A DNA stretch of 64,000 nt from Burkholderia ambifaria AMMD (GTDB lineage: Bacteria; Pseudomonadota; Gammaproteobacteria; Burkholderiales; Burkholderiaceae), in contig NC_008392.1 of NCBI RefSeq assembly GCF_000203915.1, positions 620,001 to 684,000 of the forward strand. Direction: 5' to 3'. Under the pieces are notes generated by a model. The model saw only the letters and a program-made list of their open reading frames with translations, made no database searches and had not been told where the DNA came from. Position 1 is the stretch's first letter. Each line of letters opens with the position of its first letter. The position numbers were made by a program, and so were the translations under genes. Positions 50,237 to 59,119 of the stretch are shown here, piece after piece.

Positions 50237-51544
50237 ATGAGCCGTCCACTTCGCTTCCGGCCATCGGCGTCCAGACGAGCCTTCCTGGCGATGGGCGCGG
50301 CCAGCCTGTTTGTCCCCTTGATTCGACCCGTCCACACAACCCCCGTAGGAGGAGTTGACTTGTCCACATCAACATATGGCAATGGAACGCTTCCGAAGAG
50401 GGTCCGCTCGCGCATGATCCACGGGGTCAACGGCCTCGATGTCCATATTCTCGAGGCCGGTTACGAGAACCCCGGCCGGCCGCTCGCCCTGCTTCTGCAC
50501 GGTTTTCCCGACTTGGCTTACGGATGGCGACACCTGATCCCGATTCTCGCCGACGCCGGCTACCACGTCGTGGCGCCCGACCAGCGGGGTTTTGGCCGCA
50601 CCACCGGTTGGCTGAACGACTATGACGCACCGCTGGCACCCTTCAGCCTTTTGAATATGACGCGTGACGCTCTCGGATTGGTTTTGGCGTTGGGGTATCG
50701 GCGTACGGCAATGCTCGTCGGGCACGACCTCGGCTCGCCCGTCGCGGCCTATTGTGCGCTAGCCCGACCTGACGTCTTTCCGTCGGTGGTGCTGATGAGC
50801 GCACCGTTCCCCGGTCCGCCGACGCTTCCGTTCAACATTGCGGAAAGCGAGATATCGTCGGTTCAACCGAACACTGGCAATCAAAAGTTGGCGGCCGCGC
50901 TGGCGGCGCTCGACCCGCCGAGAAAGTATTACCAGCAATACCTGAGCACACGTGAGGCGAACCATGACATGTGGCAACCCCCACAAGGCTTACACGCGTT
51001 TCTTCGTGCATTTTTCTACGTCAAGAGCGCCGACTGGCCGGGCAACAAGCCGCATCCGTTGAAGGCGCCAACCGCCGCCGAACTTGCGCAAATGCCCACC
51101 TATTACGTCATGGAACTCGGCAAGACGATGCCCGAGACCGTCGCTCCATTCCAACCTTCCTCCGCCGAGGTCCTGGCCGGCAAATGGCTCACCGAGCCGG
51201 AACTTGGGGTGTACACGGAAGAGTACGGCCGCACGGGGTTTCAAGGCGCCCTGCAGGCTTATCGTGTCCTTTCCGATCCTGGCCTGAACGCCGAGTTGCG
51301 CCTGTTTTCGGGCAAGACGATCGATGTCCCGTCGCTCTTCATTGGCGGCAAGAGCGATTGGGGCACGTATTCGGCGCCGGGCGCGCTCGAACTGATGAGG
51401 ACGAAGGCGACGACGAGAATGGCGGGAATTGAGCTGATCGACGGCGCTGGTCACTGGATCCAACAGGAGCAGCCGGGTCGGCTCGGCGAACTCCTGCTCG
51501 CCTTCGCCAAGGAGATGGGTGGGGCGGATCACACTCGCAGTTAA
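50237..51544 (+). CDS. Tat-exported alpha/beta hydrolase, epoxide hydrolase-like, 435 aa
   Basis: The N-terminus SASRRAFLAMGAASLFVPL is a twin-arginine signal, so the folded enzyme is exported to the periplasm. The hydrolase has LLLHGFPDLAYGWRHLIP at 86-103 (oxyanion HGFP), and the nucleophile elbow is VGHDLGSPVAAY with Asp164 in the nucleophile position, which marks epoxide hydrolases and dehalogenases rather than esterases. The His is in IDGAGHWIQQEQPG. Most bacterial epoxide hydrolases are cytoplasmic, so Tat export is unusual. ATG 50237 is chosen for the signal; a short frame 50046-50240 ends on it (ATGA) and may be a leader. Regulated by the divergent TetR gene. Confidence 0.82.
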   Translation: MSRPLRFRPSASRRAFLAMGAASLFVPLIRPVHTTPVGGVDLSTSTYGNGTLPKRVRSRMIHGVNGLDVHILEAGYENPGRPLALLLHGFPDLAYGWRHLIPILADAGYHVVAPDQRGFGRTTGWLNDYDAPLAPFSLLNMTRDALGLVLALGYRRTAMLVGHDLGSPVAAYCALARPDVFPSVVLMSAPFPGPPTLPFNIAESEISSVQPNTGNQKLAAALAALDPPRKYYQQYLSTREANHDMWQPPQGLHAFLRAFFYVKSADWPGNKPHPLKAPTAAELAQMPTYYVMELGKTMPETVAPFQPSSAEVLAGKWLTEPELGVYTEEYGRTGFQGALQAYRVLSDPGLNAELRLFSGKTIDVPSLFIGGKSDWGTYSAPGALELMRTKATTRMAGIELIDGAGHWIQQEQPGRLGELLLAFAKEMGGADHTRS

Positions 51545-52107
51545 GTCGAGGAATGGCTATCGTTGCTCTTGAAAATATCGCCTGGCTTCCAGACCACCGT
51601 CCCGTCCGTCCCGTCCGTCACGCTTTAGTGAAGCGTCTCGGGTTGGATGGTTCGAGGTCTATCATTAGCCTCTGGCTCCTCCGCCCTCGATCGGGGAGTA
51701 ACGCTTGCTCCTCGACGTTGAACGACGTCTCGGTGCTGGATGCACTTAACGACTGAAAGACGTCCCTACGCCGGACACCTACTTCGCGTCGGCCCCGAAG
51801 GACCGCATCGGGTCGATAACTGCCGGTCCAGAAAACCGTAAGCGTGGGGCGGCATGGACCTGGAAGCCGTGGCCGCTCAGGTAGGCTGCATCGACGGGGC
51901 GACGTTGGGTGCGCTCCTCCGCCAGAGGACCGGGCGCGGTGTGCGCGACCTTCGTGCCGATCTGCGCTGATGGTTTGGGTTCGCCAAAAGATCGGTGCAG
52001 CTTTACCCCACCAAACCGGCGTTCGTTGATGCCTGCGACCTGACCGGTGTGGCGCTATGTGTGTCGCTGCTGCTTTGGGATGCGACTGACGACGAGATCG
52101 CGTGTGC
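51545..52107. other. Intergenic, 563 bases, with a regulator relic
   Basis: Between the exported hydrolase and the convergent LysR gene. Apart from the AraC relic at 51854-51970, no gene is evident: frames are short, broken by stops, and lack ribosome sites. This is decayed DNA. Confidence 0.5.
51854..51970 (+). pseudogene. Relic of an AraC/GlxA-type regulator C-terminus
   Basis: Thirty-eight codons read MDLEAVAAQVGCIDGATLGA, then LLRQRTGRGVRDLRADLR and a stop. This matches the second half of the HTH of GlxA-like AraC regulators (LEAVA..VGC.DGATLR.LLRR..GRGVRELRA). A stop codon lies immediately upstream in frame and no ligand domain remains. Confidence 0.5.
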
Positions 52108-53040
52108 TTAGCGCGTGCCGACGCGCTCGTTCTTGCTCATCAGCTCAACAACGAAGTCGAGAAACGCGCGCGTCTTTGCCGGCAGGTGATGCCGGGACGG
52201 GTAGTACGCGTATAAGGGAAATCGCTCGTCTGCCCATTCGGGAAACAGATTGATCAATTGGCCGTTCGCGATCAGTGGCTCGGCACCGAGCAGCAACATC
52301 TGCGCAATTCCGGAACCGGCGAGGCATGCGTTGAGCAGGGCGCCCGGATCGTTGACCGTGAGGCGCCCCCGGGTGTCGACCACAATGCGTTTTCGCCGGC
52401 GATGGAATTCCCACGCGAACGGCTTGCCCGTCTCAGGGTTGCGAAATTCAATGCATCGATGGCTTCGGCTTTCAAGGTCCTCGGGTTTTGCCGGCCGTCC
52501 CCAGCGAGCGATATACGCGGGCGACGCGACCGTAACAATGCCGGTATCGAGCAACTTTCTCGCGATCAGCGTAGAGGCTCGGGGCTCGCCGAATCGCACG
52601 GCGATGTCGAAGCCATCCATGACGAGGTCGCCAAGACTGTCTCGCGCGATGAGCTCGATTTCGAGCTCGGGGTGCGCGTCCATGAACGCATCGAGTTGCG
52701 GCCCAAGAATGGTCCGGTAGACGACAGGATCCAGATTGACTCTCAGCTTTCCACGCACAGCGGAGGCGCTACCTGCCGCGGCCGCGGCTGCTTCCTCCAG
52801 CCCGGCGAGATGGGGCATGACCTGCTCGTAAAAGCGGCGCCCCTCTTCAGTCAGCGAGACGGAGCGTGTCGTTCGGTTGAAGAGCCGGATGTTCAGCTTT
52901 TTTTCCAGCCGCGCAATCGCGCGACTGACGCCCGGCGGCGTCATTCCGATGACTTCCGATGCGGCCGCGAACGTCCCCATGTCCACCACGGCGGCGAACA
53001 CGCTAATGCTGCCGGACAGCTTCTCGCTACTGGATCTCAT
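52108..53040 (-). CDS. LysR-family transcriptional regulator, divergent from the NmrA-like gene
   Basis: The HTH is LSGSISVFAAVVDMGTFAAASEVIGMTPPGVSRAIARLEKKLNIRLFNRTTRSVSLTEEG (about residues 8-66), followed by a normal effector domain with LIARDSLGDLVMDGFDIAVRFGEP (about 130-153). Start at ATG 53040 (MRSSSEKLSG). It is of the CrgA/DsdC-like branch common in proteobacteria. It faces the NmrA-family oxidoreductase gene across 224 bases, a common regulator/target arrangement for quinone or electrophile responses. Confidence 0.9.
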   Translation of the reverse strand: MRSSSEKLSGSISVFAAVVDMGTFAAASEVIGMTPPGVSRAIARLEKKLNIRLFNRTTRSVSLTEEGRRFYEQVMPHLAGLEEAAAAAAGSASAVRGKLRVNLDPVVYRTILGPQLDAFMDAHPELEIELIARDSLGDLVMDGFDIAVRFGEPRASTLIARKLLDTGIVTVASPAYIARWGRPAKPEDLESRSHRCIEFRNPETGKPFAWEFHRRRKRIVVDTRGRLTVNDPGALLNACLAGSGIAQMLLLGAEPLIANGQLINLFPEWADERFPLYAYYPSRHHLPAKTRAFLDFVVELMSKNERVGTR

Positions 53041-53264
53041 GATTGCTCGACTGAATGCGGGTGGTGAATCGCGACCGACCAACCCGAAGGCCAACGCGCC
53101 AAAACTGCGCCGTGCAGCAGCGCAGGATAACTCCGTGGATCATGCCGAATTGATGACTGGTTGTCACTGATCTGATGCCATCCATGTCATTTTGTTTCGG
53201 TCGGCGTTTGTCCAGAATGCGTGTCACCGAGACACCCGATGTATCCACACATGGAGAACGAGCA

Positions 53265-54131
53265 ATGTATGCAATAACAGGAATCACCGGCCAGGTCGGC
53301 GGCGCACTGGCCCGCGAGCTGTTGGCCACGGGGCAGCCGGTGCGCGCGGTCGTGCGCGATGCGACGCGGGCGGCGTCGTGGGCAGAGCGAGGTTGCGAGA
53401 TCGCGACGGCGTTCATGGAAGACGCTTCGTCGCTCGCCGCCGCGTTCGAGGGCGCCACCGGCGTTTTCATCCTGCCGCCATCGGAGTTCGATCCGGCGCC
53501 CGGGTTTCCCGAAGCGCGGAAGGTGAGCGAGGCTGTATCCGCAGCGCTCCTGAAGGCGCGGCCCGAAAAAGTCGTTTGCCTGTCGACGATCGGCGCACAG
53601 GCCGACGAGGTCAATCTGCTCACGCAACGCACGCTGATGGAGCAGGCACTGCGCGAGATGCCGATGCCCGTGACATTCCTGCGGCCTGCCTGGTTCATGG
53701 AAAACGCCGCATGGGATGTCGCGTCCGCGCGCGACGAAGGCGTCATTGCCAGTTACCTGCAGCCGCTCGACAAGCCCGTGCCGATGGTCGCCACCGCGGA
53801 CGTAGGCCGCGTTGCGGCCGAACTGCTCCAGCAGACGTGGCGCGGTGTGCGTGTGGTCGAGCTCGAGGGCCCGCGCCGGGTGAGCCCCAATGATCTCGCA
53901 TTGGCCTTCGCTCGCGTGCTGGGTGCGCAGGTACGCGCGGAAGTTGTCGACAGGCAGACGTGGGAAGTGCTGTTCCGCGGCCAGGGCATGAAGCATCCTC
54001 TGCCCCGGATGCGCATGCTGGACGGCTTCAACGAAGGCTGGATCGATTTCGAAAGTAATCCTGAAGAAACCGTGCGTGGTCACGTCGAACTGGAGACGGT
54101 TCTGCGCGAGCTTGTGTCGCGGGCAGTCTGA
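53265..54131 (+). CDS. NmrA-family NAD(P)-binding protein, 288 aa
   Basis: An atypical SDR of the NmrA/QorB type. The dinucleotide motif is MYAITGITGQVGGALARELLATG (residues 1-23), with VRAVVRDATRAASWAERGCE after it; the catalytic YxxxK of classical SDRs is absent, as usual for this subfamily. FLRPAWFMENAAWD near residue 142 is typical of QorB/azoreductase-like members that reduce quinones or sense the NADP redox ratio. GGAGAACG precedes ATG 53265. Probably induced by the divergent LysR. Confidence 0.85.
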   Translation: MYAITGITGQVGGALARELLATGQPVRAVVRDATRAASWAERGCEIATAFMEDASSLAAAFEGATGVFILPPSEFDPAPGFPEARKVSEAVSAALLKARPEKVVCLSTIGAQADEVNLLTQRTLMEQALREMPMPVTFLRPAWFMENAAWDVASARDEGVIASYLQPLDKPVPMVATADVGRVAAELLQQTWRGVRVVELEGPRRVSPNDLALAFARVLGAQVRAEVVDRQTWEVLFRGQGMKHPLPRMRMLDGFNEGWIDFESNPEETVRGHVELETVLRELVSRAV

Positions 54132-54224
54132 CCGGCGCCTCGATCCGTCGGATTGACCGATCGCCAGGTCCTGCACGGGGCAATCGGCAACTTGGAACTA
54201 TACTGGGGCAACCTGGAGGGTTCC

Positions 54225-55028
54225 ATGACTGATCACGACAGACTGCATCCGCTACGTCCGTTCCTGAAAAATTGGGTTTGGGAGCATGGCCGAATCGGGA
54301 CTCGCTATGTGGACTGCGTCGACTGCGAAATCAAGTTTGATGAAGGCAAGAAGTCGCATTTCGCAGCGGAAAAATATATCTACGTGCCCCTTGGCAATGG
54401 CGCTGACGACGATGCGTCTGTGGAGGGGCCCGCAATTCAGGAGGCCGGCCTTGCCCGGTTTTTGCGGGCTGCGCAGTTGGGTAAGCCGGAAGAAGCCGGT
54501 TCCGTAGCGGAGGTGCAGCGCGCCGTGCAGGACTGCGTCGAGATTGGCCTGTTCAGTGCGTATCAAGGGGAGGCTCGCAACGCATTTGCCCGATACGCGC
54601 AGGAACCCATGTTCGACGACGAGATCCGCGCGGCGGTTGTCGACGACATCCGGCGCGTTTATGTCGGCATGCGCGAGCAACTTGGGCTGTACGATTTTAG
54701 TGTGCTCTACGGCTTGCCCCAGCCATTGCTTATCGGCGACGCGCCCTTCATTGACTGGCGCGTATCCGCGAGTCCGGCACTTCCGTTCGTGTCGCTTCCG
54801 CTGGGACCTTACTGTCTGCTGGTCGGCGCGCCATCGGGCAGGAAAAGCCGCATCGGCCCGGTGGTCTGGAAGGCCGCTGCCACGATGGGCCCGTTGAAAG
54901 ACCACAACCGCCGGATCGAGGAGCAGGCGCGTCTGTGGCTGGTGGCGACTACGGATGATCAACTCGTTGCTGTGCAAAGTCGCATGGTTGCGGCTAGAGG
55001 GGCCAGAGAAGGGGAAGGGAAGCCCTGA
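54225..55028 (+). CDS. Hypothetical protein, 267 aa, atypical composition
   Basis: Not recognised. ATG 54225 has GGAGGG 7 bases upstream. No signal peptide; soluble. It begins MTDHDRLHPLRPFLKNWVW, then a segment with a Cys pair (YVDCVDCEIKFDEGKK) and YIYVPLGNGADDD; the middle has PFIDWRVSASPALPFVSLPLGPY and the end a helical RRIEEQARLWLVA. Loosely reminiscent of DUF4238-type proteins but without their HxxP start, so I do not assign it. GC content and codon use are lower than the core genes, suggesting acquisition. The next gene, 129 bases on, is also unrecognised and similar in composition; the two may be a pair. Confidence 0.6.
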   Translation: MTDHDRLHPLRPFLKNWVWEHGRIGTRYVDCVDCEIKFDEGKKSHFAAEKYIYVPLGNGADDDASVEGPAIQEAGLARFLRAAQLGKPEEAGSVAEVQRAVQDCVEIGLFSAYQGEARNAFARYAQEPMFDDEIRAAVVDDIRRVYVGMREQLGLYDFSVLYGLPQPLLIGDAPFIDWRVSASPALPFVSLPLGPYCLLVGAPSGRKSRIGPVVWKAAATMGPLKDHNRRIEEQARLWLVATTDDQLVAVQSRMVAARGAREGEGKP

Positions 55029-55156
55029 GTGATGTCGACGGGAGGCAGGGCGTCGGCGGGGGCTGAATGCTGAGCGGTAGTTCGTTGACGTGTTTGGGTA
55101 AGCGATCGCGACAGCCCTTGTTCCAACTAAATGGTCGTTGTCCGAAGGGGCATACC

Positions 55157-55756
55157 ATGGCTGAACATCTGAATATAGTCACCGTGCTTGAGAAAGCGAT
55201 CTCGCCGGCTGAACGCCTCGGGATGGTTTTCGATCTCGCAAAGTCCTACGCCCCGTTCTTTGACAACCTTCACGAGATATGTCGGAACAACTACAAGACC
55301 GGCGTTGCGCAATGTGAACCGTGGCCTGAAGGCGAGTCCCTATTGGCAGCCGGTGCAGGAAATGACGAACTGCTTTTCATATACGGTGATCAATCTATCG
55401 GAGCCGGCGGCGCTCGAAGCAGCATCGGTATTGAAGAAAATGGTGTGAGGGTACAGTTCGTCGTCTCCCTTCCTTTGCCGCGCAATTTTCATCTCGACGA
55501 GTTGCGGCAGTTTCTTATGGAGACGGCAAACGTCGCCAGACGCATCTCGAACACCTTTGTTGTCGCGGCAGGACGGGAGCTTGAAAGCGATATCGACAGA
55601 AAGGTCGACGATGGATTGCCAAAGGTCCTTGCAGAGGATTGGACGTGCGAGCGGATTGTTGTCCCAAGGCATCTAATTTCGGTGCCTCTCAGATGTTTCG
55701 CAACGTTGGTCGAGTCGGATCAAGCCATTCTGCTTAAGCGAACGTCAATGCCATGA
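55157..55756 (+). CDS. Hypothetical protein, 199 aa, low GC
   Basis: Not recognised. ATG 55157 is preceded by AAGGGG. It begins MAEHLNIVTVLEKAISPAER and has a helical first half (LGMVFDLAKSYAPFFDNLHEI), then a beta region (NDELLFIYGDQSIGAG, VRVQFVVSLPLPRNFHLDELRQFL) and a basic end. Cytoplasmic, no membrane segment. Composition is clearly below the window's average GC. Together with the preceding gene it could be a transferred two-gene cassette; no toxin, immunity or defence motif could be identified, so that stays open. Confidence 0.55.
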   Translation: MAEHLNIVTVLEKAISPAERLGMVFDLAKSYAPFFDNLHEICRNNYKTGVAQCEPWPEGESLLAAGAGNDELLFIYGDQSIGAGGARSSIGIEENGVRVQFVVSLPLPRNFHLDELRQFLMETANVARRISNTFVVAAGRELESDIDRKVDDGLPKVLAEDWTCERIVVPRHLISVPLRCFATLVESDQAILLKRTSMP

Positions 55757-55929
55757 ATCGATGGGGGACTTCGCTGTCAGTTCATTCAAAAACTGTTTAC
55801 TTTTTCTTGAAATGAGAAAGCGACTTCCATCGATTGACGCGTCAGTTCAGAGTCACAACGGGAACAAGACGCGAGCACCTGATCGAAACCAAATGGAATC
55901 GGCGCGTCCGTTATCCGAGGATTTGATTG

Positions 55930-56090
55930 TCTCGTACGAGCGGCTTACCTCCATATGGCTATAGCCCTGGTCGAGCACCAGACTGGCTGCTTGCTGTTTG
56001 AACTCCGGGGGAAAACGGACGTCGGTGCTTGCTCGTCAGACACCGCTTCATGGCGACCATTCTCGCCAAAATCAGTGTCCGAATTCATTC
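55930..56090 (-). mobile_element. Remnant of an IS3-family insertion sequence (orfA end)
   Basis: On the minus strand the sequence starting at an ATG ending 56051 encodes a start like MKRCLTSKHRRPFSP, and after a one-base slip (an extra C in a C5 run near 56008) continues EFKQQAASLVLDQGYSHMEVSRS. The phrase RRxFSPEFKQQAASLVLDQGYSH is the N-terminus of IS3-family OrfA transposase. Similarity is lost near 55935, before the HTH is complete, and no OrfB remains. The element end is probably near 56085, just where the GH32 fragment begins. Ends are approximate. Confidence 0.65.
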
Positions 56091-56099
56091 GGCCACTAC

Positions 56100-56495
56100 A
56101 CATCTGATAAATCCATCTACGATTCGGCCCAGCGGGCCGGCCTTATTGTGCGAGGCTCGGCGAATGGTGATGTCGGCACCTGGATCTTCTACGACACCGC
56201 TAGCCAGACCCTCACGCTCGACCGCTCTAGGTCCGGCAACATCCGATTCTCGAACGCGTTCAGCAAGCAGCACATTGTCAATATGCCGTTGGAGAACGGG
56301 AAGTTGCGCCTTACCGTACTGGTCGACCGGAATTCAGTGGAAGTGTTTATGGGCGACGGCCGTACTGTCATCACCGACCTCATCTTTCCGGCACCCGACG
56401 ACAATCGCGTTTCGGTCTTCGCCGACAACGGCGAGGCGACGTTCAGCGATATGACGATTACCCCTCTCGCTGATCCACGCGGTGCAAAGCAATAG
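56100..56495 (+). pseudogene. C-terminal fragment of a GH32 fructanase (levanase/inulinase)
   Basis: In-frame codons read AGLIVRGSANGDVGTWIFYD, TASQTLTLDRSRSGNIRFSN, AFSKQHIVNMPLENGKLRLT, VLVDRNSVEVFMGDGRTVIT and DLIFPAPDDNRVSVFADNGE to TITPLAD. This is the C-terminal beta-sandwich of GH32 enzymes (VDRxSVEVFxxDGR is a hallmark). The N-terminal five-bladed propeller with its catalytic Asp and Glu is gone: the sequence immediately upstream is an IS3-family fragment. It therefore looks like a levanase truncated by IS insertion and deletion, and it lies 320 bases before an intact levansucrase, with which it probably once formed a levan synthesis and breakdown pair. Confidence 0.75.
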
Positions 56496-56815
56496 TGCCA
56501 TGCGTTGGCTCGAAAGCTGGGCTCCGCCAGAACGCATCGCATCTACAGCAAGGACTTGCCTGGTTCTCCCGGACGTGCCGCGTTGAGAACGCCAAGTGTA
56601 TCGCTGCCGTCAAGGCATGCAGGATGGTCCGTCACGCCGAACGGCGCGCGACTTTGAACTATGTATGTAGTTCCACGGATGCTGGCTGTAGGGCCAACCC
56701 CATCGGGCATCGGCCTGACACAATCAAGCGGTTGACACCTTCAATTGCGTGCTCTTGACTAGACTCGCATTTCGTAAAAATTACGGTGTGCTACCAGTTA
56801 TTACTCAGGAGAGAA
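56496..56815 (+). other. Leader region of the levansucrase gene, 320 bases
   Basis: Lies between the GH32 remnant and levansucrase. TTGACA at 56732-56737 may be a -35 element but no well-spaced -10 is obvious; the last 40 bases are AT-rich (CGTAAAAATTACGG). No coding frame is credible. Confidence 0.45.
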
Positions 56816-58411
56816 ATGATGATGAGTAGCTGTTTTCCGCAGAGCCGGCTGCTCCGCCCCCACCTGCTCGCGAGCGCAGTTTCTGCCGTCGTGATGATGA
56901 TCGCCACGACACCAGCTCAGGCACAATTCCCAGCCCCGACACCTCACTCCCAACAGGCATTCGATCCGGCTGCCAGCTTTACCTCCCGATGGACAAGGGC
57001 GGATGCCCGGCAGATCAAGGCCATGTCCCTTCCCACTACAGTCGGCGGGAACTCGCTGCCCCCGGCCCTCACCATGCCGAACATCCGCGCGGACTTCCCT
57101 GACACCAATGCCGACTTCTGGGTATGGGACACCTGGCCGCTCGCGGACCTGCACGCAGTGCAACTCAGCTACAAGGGCTGGGACGTGATTTTCTCGCTGA
57201 CCGCCGATCGCCACGGCGGCTATTCGTTCGATGACCGGCACGTGCATGCGCGCATTGGATTCTTTTATCGCAAGACGGGCATTCCCGCGTCACAGCGGCC
57301 CGCGAACGGCGGATGGATCTTCGGCGGCCATCTGTTCCCGGATGGTTCGAGCATCAGGGTTTTCAGCCCCACCGTGCCGATCACGCAAAACGCTGAATGG
57401 TCCGGCTCCGCCAGGCTCACCAGCGGCGCCAACGTGAGTCTCTACTACACGGCGCTGGCGTTCAACAAAACGTCCCCGAACGGCCCGGACATCACCCCGC
57501 CGGTCGCGATCATTGCGCGCGCGGACGGCCATATCCACGCGGACGCCACGCATGTGTGGTTCGACGGCTTCAATGATCACCAGGCGCTGCTGCAACCCGA
57601 CGGTGTCCTGTATCAGAATGGTGCGCAGAATAATTTCTACAACTTCCGTGACCCGTACGTGTTCCTCGATCCGGCTCATCCGGGCGACACGTACATGGTG
57701 TTCGAGGGCAACACCGCCGGCCCGCGTGGGGCGCCCACGTGCACTGCCGACGACCTCGGCTATGTATCCGGCGACCCGTTCGCCGAGACTGTCGCAGCTG
57801 TGAATGCTTCCAGTGCGGTACTGCAGAAAGCGAACGTCGGCCTCGCGATCGCGACGAATCCTCAGCTCACTGCATGGAAGTTTCTTCCACCGATTCTTTC
57901 CGCGAACTGCGTGGACGACCAGACCGAGCGGCCGCAGATCTATCTGAGCAACGGCAAATACTATCTGTTCACGATCACCCACCGCTCGACCTATGCGACT
58001 GGCGTCGACGGGCCGGATGGCGTGATGGGTTTCGTCGGCAACGGGATCCGCAGCGATTTCCTGCCGATGAACAAGGGCAGCGGCCTGGTGCTCGGCAACC
58101 CGACCGACCTCACTCAACCTGTCGGCTTTCCGTTTGCGCTGGATCCAAACCAGAATCCACGCACATTCCAATCGTATTCGCACTATGTGATGCCGGGCGG
58201 CTTGGTCGAATCCTTTATCGACGCAATCGGGCCTCGGCGCGGCGGGTCGCTCGCGCCGACCGTGAAGATCAACATTGGCCTCACGACGTCGGCGGTTGAT
58301 CTGACCTATGGGACTGGCGGTCTGGGCGGCTACGGTGATATCTCTGCCAACCAACCGGCTCTCGGCCGGGGCGGTGCGAACAATGGAAAGGGAGGCGGCA
58401 ACGCGCCGTAA
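56816..58411 (+). CDS. Levansucrase, GH68
   Basis: An exported fructosyltransferase that splits sucrose and polymerises fructose into levan. Start at the first of three consecutive ATGs (56816) behind AGGAGAGAA. The signal region runs to PAQAQ. GH68 catalytic residues are visible: nucleophile Asp105 in WVWDTWPL, transition-state stabiliser Asp279 in NFRDPYVF, and acid/base Glu371 in DDQTERPQIY. Full length at 531 residues, with a Gly/Asn-rich C-terminal tail (GRGGANNGKGGGNAP). The pattern resembles LsdA-like enzymes of Gram-negatives rather than Bacillus SacB. The product levan would contribute to an exopolysaccharide layer. The partner levanase is broken. Confidence 0.93.
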   Translation: MMMSSCFPQSRLLRPHLLASAVSAVVMMIATTPAQAQFPAPTPHSQQAFDPAASFTSRWTRADARQIKAMSLPTTVGGNSLPPALTMPNIRADFPDTNADFWVWDTWPLADLHAVQLSYKGWDVIFSLTADRHGGYSFDDRHVHARIGFFYRKTGIPASQRPANGGWIFGGHLFPDGSSIRVFSPTVPITQNAEWSGSARLTSGANVSLYYTALAFNKTSPNGPDITPPVAIIARADGHIHADATHVWFDGFNDHQALLQPDGVLYQNGAQNNFYNFRDPYVFLDPAHPGDTYMVFEGNTAGPRGAPTCTADDLGYVSGDPFAETVAAVNASSAVLQKANVGLAIATNPQLTAWKFLPPILSANCVDDQTERPQIYLSNGKYYLFTITHRSTYATGVDGPDGVMGFVGNGIRSDFLPMNKGSGLVLGNPTDLTQPVGFPFALDPNQNPRTFQSYSHYVMPGGLVESFIDAIGPRRGGSLAPTVKINIGLTTSAVDLTYGTGGLGGYGDISANQPALGRGGANNGKGGGNAP

Positions 58412-58792
58412 GCTGCGCCTGATTGTTACAGGGTAAGTTTCGCGGAGAGCGGCATACCCGCATGCTACCCATCTTGATCCGGGTGCGGCCACGAGGCCGC
58501 ACCTGACTTGCTTTGCGGTTGCAAATGCCGGTGCGCATCGCGCGAAAAGTCCGGGTGTGCCGGCCATCTGCAGTACGAGCATTCCTGCATGATCAATCCG
58601 GCGGTCATTTTCCAACGCCGGGCAGTTACGATCAGACCGTCTTCAAACTCGAACTGTTGCGTCGCGTGTTCACAAACAGCGGGTGCCGGTAAGGTCCAGT
58701 CGTTGATATTGCCTATCGGCGTGTCAAAGTGCGGGCCGAAGGGCAAACAGCCCCGGCGTGAAACACACATGAAACCGGGGCTGTCGGGTACG
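58412..58792. other. Intergenic, 381 bases
   Basis: Between levansucrase and the convergent small gene. Holds the convergent terminator at 58747-58784. A minus-strand frame (58465-58770) contains a CSYC pair but starts inside that terminator without a ribosome site, so it is not called as a gene. Confidence 0.5.
58747..58784. terminator. Convergent hairpin terminator
   Basis: ACAGCCCCGG at 58747-58756 pairs with CCGGGGCTGT at 58775-58784 around an 18-base loop, nine bases past the stop of the minus-strand gene ending at 58793. Confidence 0.55.
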
Positions 58793-59119
58793 TCAATGCA
58801 GTTGTCGCTTTAGATCGGAAAGTTCCGAATGCATCGTGCTTACTGCATTCATGATCTTGGCATCAAGACTGCCGGCCTGTTGGCAAGCACGCTCTGCACG
58901 ATCACCGATTCGTTCGAGATCGTCGACGCATTGCCGAATACGATCTTCATCGTTGGACGCCATGAGCTTCTTCGCCGATTTGCATTCCTTGTCCAACTCA
59001 TCCACCCAGTTGATCAGGTCCTTTGGAATCGTCCTGTCGGCGTGACAGGTACGTGATGCCTCGCTCACGGTTTGCTGCAGATGGGTAAAGCGCTTTTGGA
59101 TTTCACTGGTTTGCAACAT
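58793..59119 (-). CDS. Small coiled-coil hypothetical protein, 108 aa
   Basis: Not a characterised family. The ATG is preceded by a perfect AGGAGG on the minus strand. The sequence is almost wholly helical: MLQTSEIQKRFTHLQQTVSE, then a cysteine-containing loop with ADRTIPKDLINWVDELDKECKSAKKLM, and RIRQCVDDLERIGDRAERAC, with charged heptads suggesting a coiled coil. Four cysteines are spread along it. No signal peptide, so it is cytoplasmic. Strong translation signals argue it is expressed. It is monocistronic between two non-coding stretches. Confidence 0.65.
   Translation of the reverse strand: MLQTSEIQKRFTHLQQTVSEASRTCHADRTIPKDLINWVDELDKECKSAKKLMASNDEDRIRQCVDDLERIGDRAERACQQAGSLDAKIMNAVSTMHSELSDLKRQLH

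Noticed and set aside
50046..50240. 64-codon frame ending on the ATG of the exported hydrolase, as a regulatory leader peptide
   Set aside because: It begins inside the TetR operator, has no ribosome site and its codon use is not gene-like; only the ATGA overlap favours it.
58465..58770. Minus-strand frame with a CSYC pair as a gene
   Set aside because: Its start lies inside the convergent terminator hairpin and no ribosome site is present.
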